64,000 nt of DNA from Bifidobacterium reuteri DSM 23975 (lineage in GTDB: Bacteria > Actinomycetota > Actinomycetes > Actinomycetales > Bifidobacteriaceae). Under the pieces are notes generated by a model. The model was given only the letters and a program-made list of their open reading frames with translations, was not told the DNA's origin and did no database searches. This document shows positions 61,402 to 64,000 of the stretch, one piece after another; the first letter of the stretch is position 1, and each line of letters opens with the position of its first letter. A program made the position numbers and the translations under genes. Location of the stretch: the NCBI RefSeq assembly GCF_000741695.1, contig NZ_JGZK01000002.1, positions 248,001-312,000 of the forward strand. The letters are read 5' to 3'.

Positions 61402-61578
61402 TGCCGTGTCAATACTGCGTTATCGGCATGACTGCCCTCAGCCCCGCTTCTCAGGCGGGCTTCTCAGGCGGGCTTGCCTGTAATTCGCATCCCCATGCAC
61501 AACATATGGCGCTACAGTTCCAAACGCGCAAAACGTGACAACCGCGTTATCACAGTTGAGAAAAACGTGACATAAAGC

Positions 61579-62028
61579 ATGCTATTGTGCGCGGCCTCGA
61601 TGGGCAACGTCCAGTTCGCGCTCCTACAGGGCGAGCTCGATGTCAATCTCGGATCAATCGCGGAGAACGTGGTGGCCCAGGAACTAACCGCGCATGGATA
61701 CGCCGCGCATTACTTCGACGCCAAGAAATACGGCGAAGTCGACTTCGTCGTTCAGTCGGGCACCCGGGTCACGCCGGTAGAGGTGAAATCCGGCAACGAT
61801 TGGACCAAGCACAAGGCATTGGACAACGTGCTCGCCGTGGACGAATGGAACATCGACCACGCCTGGGTGCTATGCAGGGGAAACGTAAGCCAGGATGGAG
61901 CCATCACCTATCTGCCGCTGTACATGACCATGTTCCTCGAGCCCGAACGGCTGCCCGCCTCGATGCCATTCACGGTGGATCTGAGCGCGCTGGATACGAC
62001 GGGCGAGCCAGCTGAATACCGCGCGTAG
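61579..62028 (+). pseudogene. C-terminal fragment of a DUF4143 ATPase
   Basis: The 149 codons read GSIAENVVAQELTAHGYAAHYF, then KYGEVDFVVQ and TPVEVKSGNDW, the DUF4143 nuclease-like core seen in the complete ATPase at 27107. No Walker A region precedes it and the sequence before the first ATG has no homologous frame, so the gene has lost its N-terminal two thirds. It does not derive from the 27107 gene directly, as the two differ extensively. Confidence 0.7.
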
Positions 62029-62046
62029 CGCGACCGTGCGATACCG

Positions 62047-62345
62047 ACTGGCCATTGACTGGCCGTCTGACTTCGCTGGGAGGCTACGTGCGATGCAGGC
62101 TGGCCAGTATATGGCCCTCTGGCGTCGCTGGGGTGTTGTGTGCGACGTCAGCCGGCCAGCATGTGGCCGTCTGACGTCACTGTCGGACGCTCAGTGAAGT
62201 CAGACGGCCAGTTCTCGTCCAGCGACTTCGCTGAGGGCCTGCTCAGTGAAGCCACCATGACATGTACTGGCCTTCCCCCATCGCTCGAGCCGCTCAGTGA
62301 AGTCGGTTGGGCACTTGGTGGCCGTTTGGCTTCGCTGCATGTCGC
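62047..62345. repeat. GGCCA-rich hairpin repeat cluster, copy 2
   Basis: It shares with 1827-2285 the phrases CTGGCCA, CCGTCTGACTTCGCTG and the hairpin with arms at 62165-62182 and 62192-62209 (18 bp, one mismatch) around a 9-base loop. There is no gene from 62029 to 63600. Confidence 0.75.
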
Positions 62346-62826
62346 CGAGCGAAGCCATCAGGGCACGATGCGGCCGTTCCGCTTCGCCGAGGGCGAGCAA
62401 GGTGTGGTGCGGATGCTTGTCGCGTGTCACGGCGCTGCAATCGCGTGCCACGCCGCTGTAATATCGCCCGTATTGCACTGGCGTGGCACACGGGCGGTCC
62501 CACGCGCGTCCTGCGCCACGCCAGCGTCCTGCGCGGAATCATCGGAGATTGCCAGCACGAGGACGCACCCGGTTCTCGAACACGACCCGGGACAGATAGG
62601 ACCATCGACGACGCGGACGTCCCGATGACCATGCCTTTCACGTTGAGAAGACGCCTGAACAAGCTGCCCATCAGGAGCTTTTCGGCCGTTGTTCTTCGTG
62701 GTTGATGAACATCCAACCCAAAAACGCTTCTCTCTCTTACCGGCTCAACGGCCCAACCACGAACCGCCGTCCACGAAAACAGCAACAGCGCCAGTCGGGA
62801 AGGCAATCCACAGGGGTTATACCCAG

Positions 62827-63182
62827 CTATCCACATGTTATCCACTAGTTATCCACATGGTTATCCACACGATGTGGATGAATTACATATCTGTAGTTTT
62901 CCACCGAATGTGGAAAACTCTGTGGATAAGTAGTGGATAAGTAGTGGATAAGCACCATTCGACGGTGCATAACACGTGGATAACTGCGAAATACCTCGAA
63001 TACAACCGCTGTGGATATGTCCGCGGCCGAAGTCTCCCATGAGTTATCCACATTTGTTGTTGATGGACTTGTACACATCCCCACATCACAGGAGCTCCCC
63101 TCCTCACATCACGGAAGCTCCCTCAGACACATATCCACAAGTTATCCACCGTCTTATCCACAATTGTGCACAACTATCCACT
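62827..63182. other. oriC: DnaA-box cluster, candidate chromosomal replication origin
   Basis: Fourteen 9-mers within 356 bp match TTATCCACA or differ by one base. Five are perfect: 62849, 62861, 63044 and 63154 on the plus strand, and 62921 on the minus strand. Variants lie at 62827, 62838, 62932, 62943, 62975, 63010, 63131, 63142 and 63174. Within sub-arrays, starts are 11-12 bp apart (62827/62838/62849/62861; 62921/62932/62943; 63131/63142/63154), and the middle array is on the opposite strand. The stretch is much more AT-rich than its surroundings and gene-free. dnaA itself is not in the window. Confidence 0.75.
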
Positions 63183-63284
63183 GTTAACCTAACCATTACC
63201 TGCCAGTCACCATCCCCAGCACATAACGCTGCGCCAATCGCCGGGGAACCGGAACGCCAACGACGAAATACCCACGCGACAGCC

Positions 63285-63604
63285 CTAGCGGTATGCCTCG
63301 TAATTGGTTGAGTGGTGCTGGCTCCCTCTGATGGACGTTGCCGTGAAGCAAACAGCGGAGCTGTTTGTAGGCAACGTGCGAGCCGACAGGCGAGCCAACA
63401 GAACACGCGCACAGCGCGTCCATAATTGCAGGACCGTTGCCGTGAAGCAAACAGCGGAGCTGTTTGTAGGCAACGTGCGAGCCGACAGGCGAGCTGGCAA
63501 ACCGCGCGCAGAGCGCGTCCCTGATTGCAGGACGGGCTGTCAGCGAAGCTGACTGAGGGAGAGAAAAGCTGAATCCCTCAATTATTTACGAGACAGGACA
63601 CTAG
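63285..63604. repeat. Modular inverted-repeat element E (two modules)
   Basis: The 320-bp element, opposite orientation to A, has left end CTAGCGGTATGCCTCGTAAT, two modules, CAGCGAAGCTGACTGAGGGA and right end TTTACGAGACAGGACACTAG. The final CTA supplies the TAG stop codon of the rhomboid gene. Confidence 0.85.
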
Positions 63605-64000
63605 TAGGAATATGGGTTTGCGAGGGCGCATAGCACTATTACGACGACCACCAGCGCCGTCACCGGCCACCCGTAGACCTGCATACGCCATGCCAGGCTT
63701 TTGCCACGCCAAGCAGGCACGCCGCTGGTCAGCAGCCAAGTCAGCGCACCGCCAATGAGGAATCCGCCCACATGCGCCTGCCACGCCACGCCACCGACTA
63801 CGAACGGCAACGCGAAGTTAATTGCCATCCACACCATCATCGAACGCATATCCGCACCAATACGCCGATACACCACCAGAATCGCCGCGAACAGCCCGAA
63901 AATCGCGCCTGACGCACCATACGCAGCCATGCGCCACCCCTGACCGTCCGGAGCGAGCACGCCCCACAGCATCAATCCCATGGCGCCGCCGAGACCGGAA
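63601..64000 (-). CDS. Rhomboid family intramembrane serine protease, 5' part beyond window
   Basis: Only the C-terminal ~132 residues are present and the frame continues past base 64000. The catalytic Ser is in GASGAIFGLFAA and the catalytic His in QAHVGGFLIGGALT, each within a membrane helix. Further hydrophobic segments and a short tail ALANPYSY follow. A rhomboid gene next to crgA is conserved in actinobacteria near the origin. The stop codon comes from the end of repeat element E. Confidence 0.9.
   Translation of the reverse strand, partial: SGLGGAMGLMLWGVLAPDGQGWRMAAYGASGAIFGLFAAILVVYRRIGADMRSMMVWMAINFALPFVVGGVAWQAHVGGFLIGGALTWLLTSGVPAWRGKSLAWRMQVYGWPVTALVVVVIVLCALANPYSY

Overview
The window looks like a Bifidobacterium chromosome, about 60% GC. 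A complete sucrose phosphorylase, which by recall is close to the B. adolescentis enzyme, sits beside a sugar permease. The conserved actinobacterial cell-division block fhaA-fhaB-pstP-rodA-pbpA-pknA-pknB / trpG-sortase-DUF881 / crgA / rhomboid is also present. The species cannot be fixed from sequence alone.

Layout. 1-4.3 kb: sucrose uptake and phosphorolysis (scrT, scrP) with shared LacI-type operators and an unusually long, repeat-filled gap. 4.8-23.6 kb: housekeeping genes, namely purA, a fused CrcB fluoride channel, a DUF1963 gene bracketed by two repeat elements, class II aldolase (fba), an EamA exporter, tRNA-Gly(CCC), htpX, a beta-lactamase-fold hydrolase, ferredoxin-NADP reductase, a P1B-type ATPase, an HtrA protease, tgt and tRNA-Leu(CAG). 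24-35.3 kb: an accessory, defence-type island with Vsr, a hemolysin III family protein, a 13-copy array with an exact 52-bp period, a DUF4143 ATPase under a 26-bp palindrome, an unknown gene, McrB-McrC, gene remnants and a Fic protein. 35.5-48.3 kb: MsrAB, a small membrane protein, an exporter, Hsp20, a four-gene vWA/XpaC/binding-protein/TelA operon, a lipase-like hydrolase and a dipeptidyl peptidase. 48.5-61.3 kb: the Ser/Thr kinase, SEDS/PBP and crgA cell-wall block. 61.6-64 kb: an ATPase fragment, hairpin repeats, a dense DnaA-box cluster (an oriC-like region) and a partial rhomboid protease.

The least expected feature is the intergenic repeat population. Five elements share about 28-bp imperfect terminal inverted repeats ending in CTAG. 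They contain zero, one or two copies of a ~99-bp hairpin module, giving lengths of 125, 224 and 323 bp. A second family with different ends carries the same module, and there one stem has changed on both sides so that pairing is kept, which indicates selection on folding. Core fragments of these elements also lie in frame inside the P-type ATPase and the dipeptidyl peptidase. Several unrelated tandem hairpin arrays with ~60-bp periods sit in other gaps.

The protein sets that appear to act together are: ScrT and ScrP in sucrose use; the kinase, phosphatase, FHA, RodA and PBP proteins in regulated septal or peripheral peptidoglycan synthesis; McrB and McrC in modification-dependent restriction; and the TelA operon as an envelope-associated module of unknown function. 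All functional calls rest on motif recognition and recalled family knowledge, without database searches.
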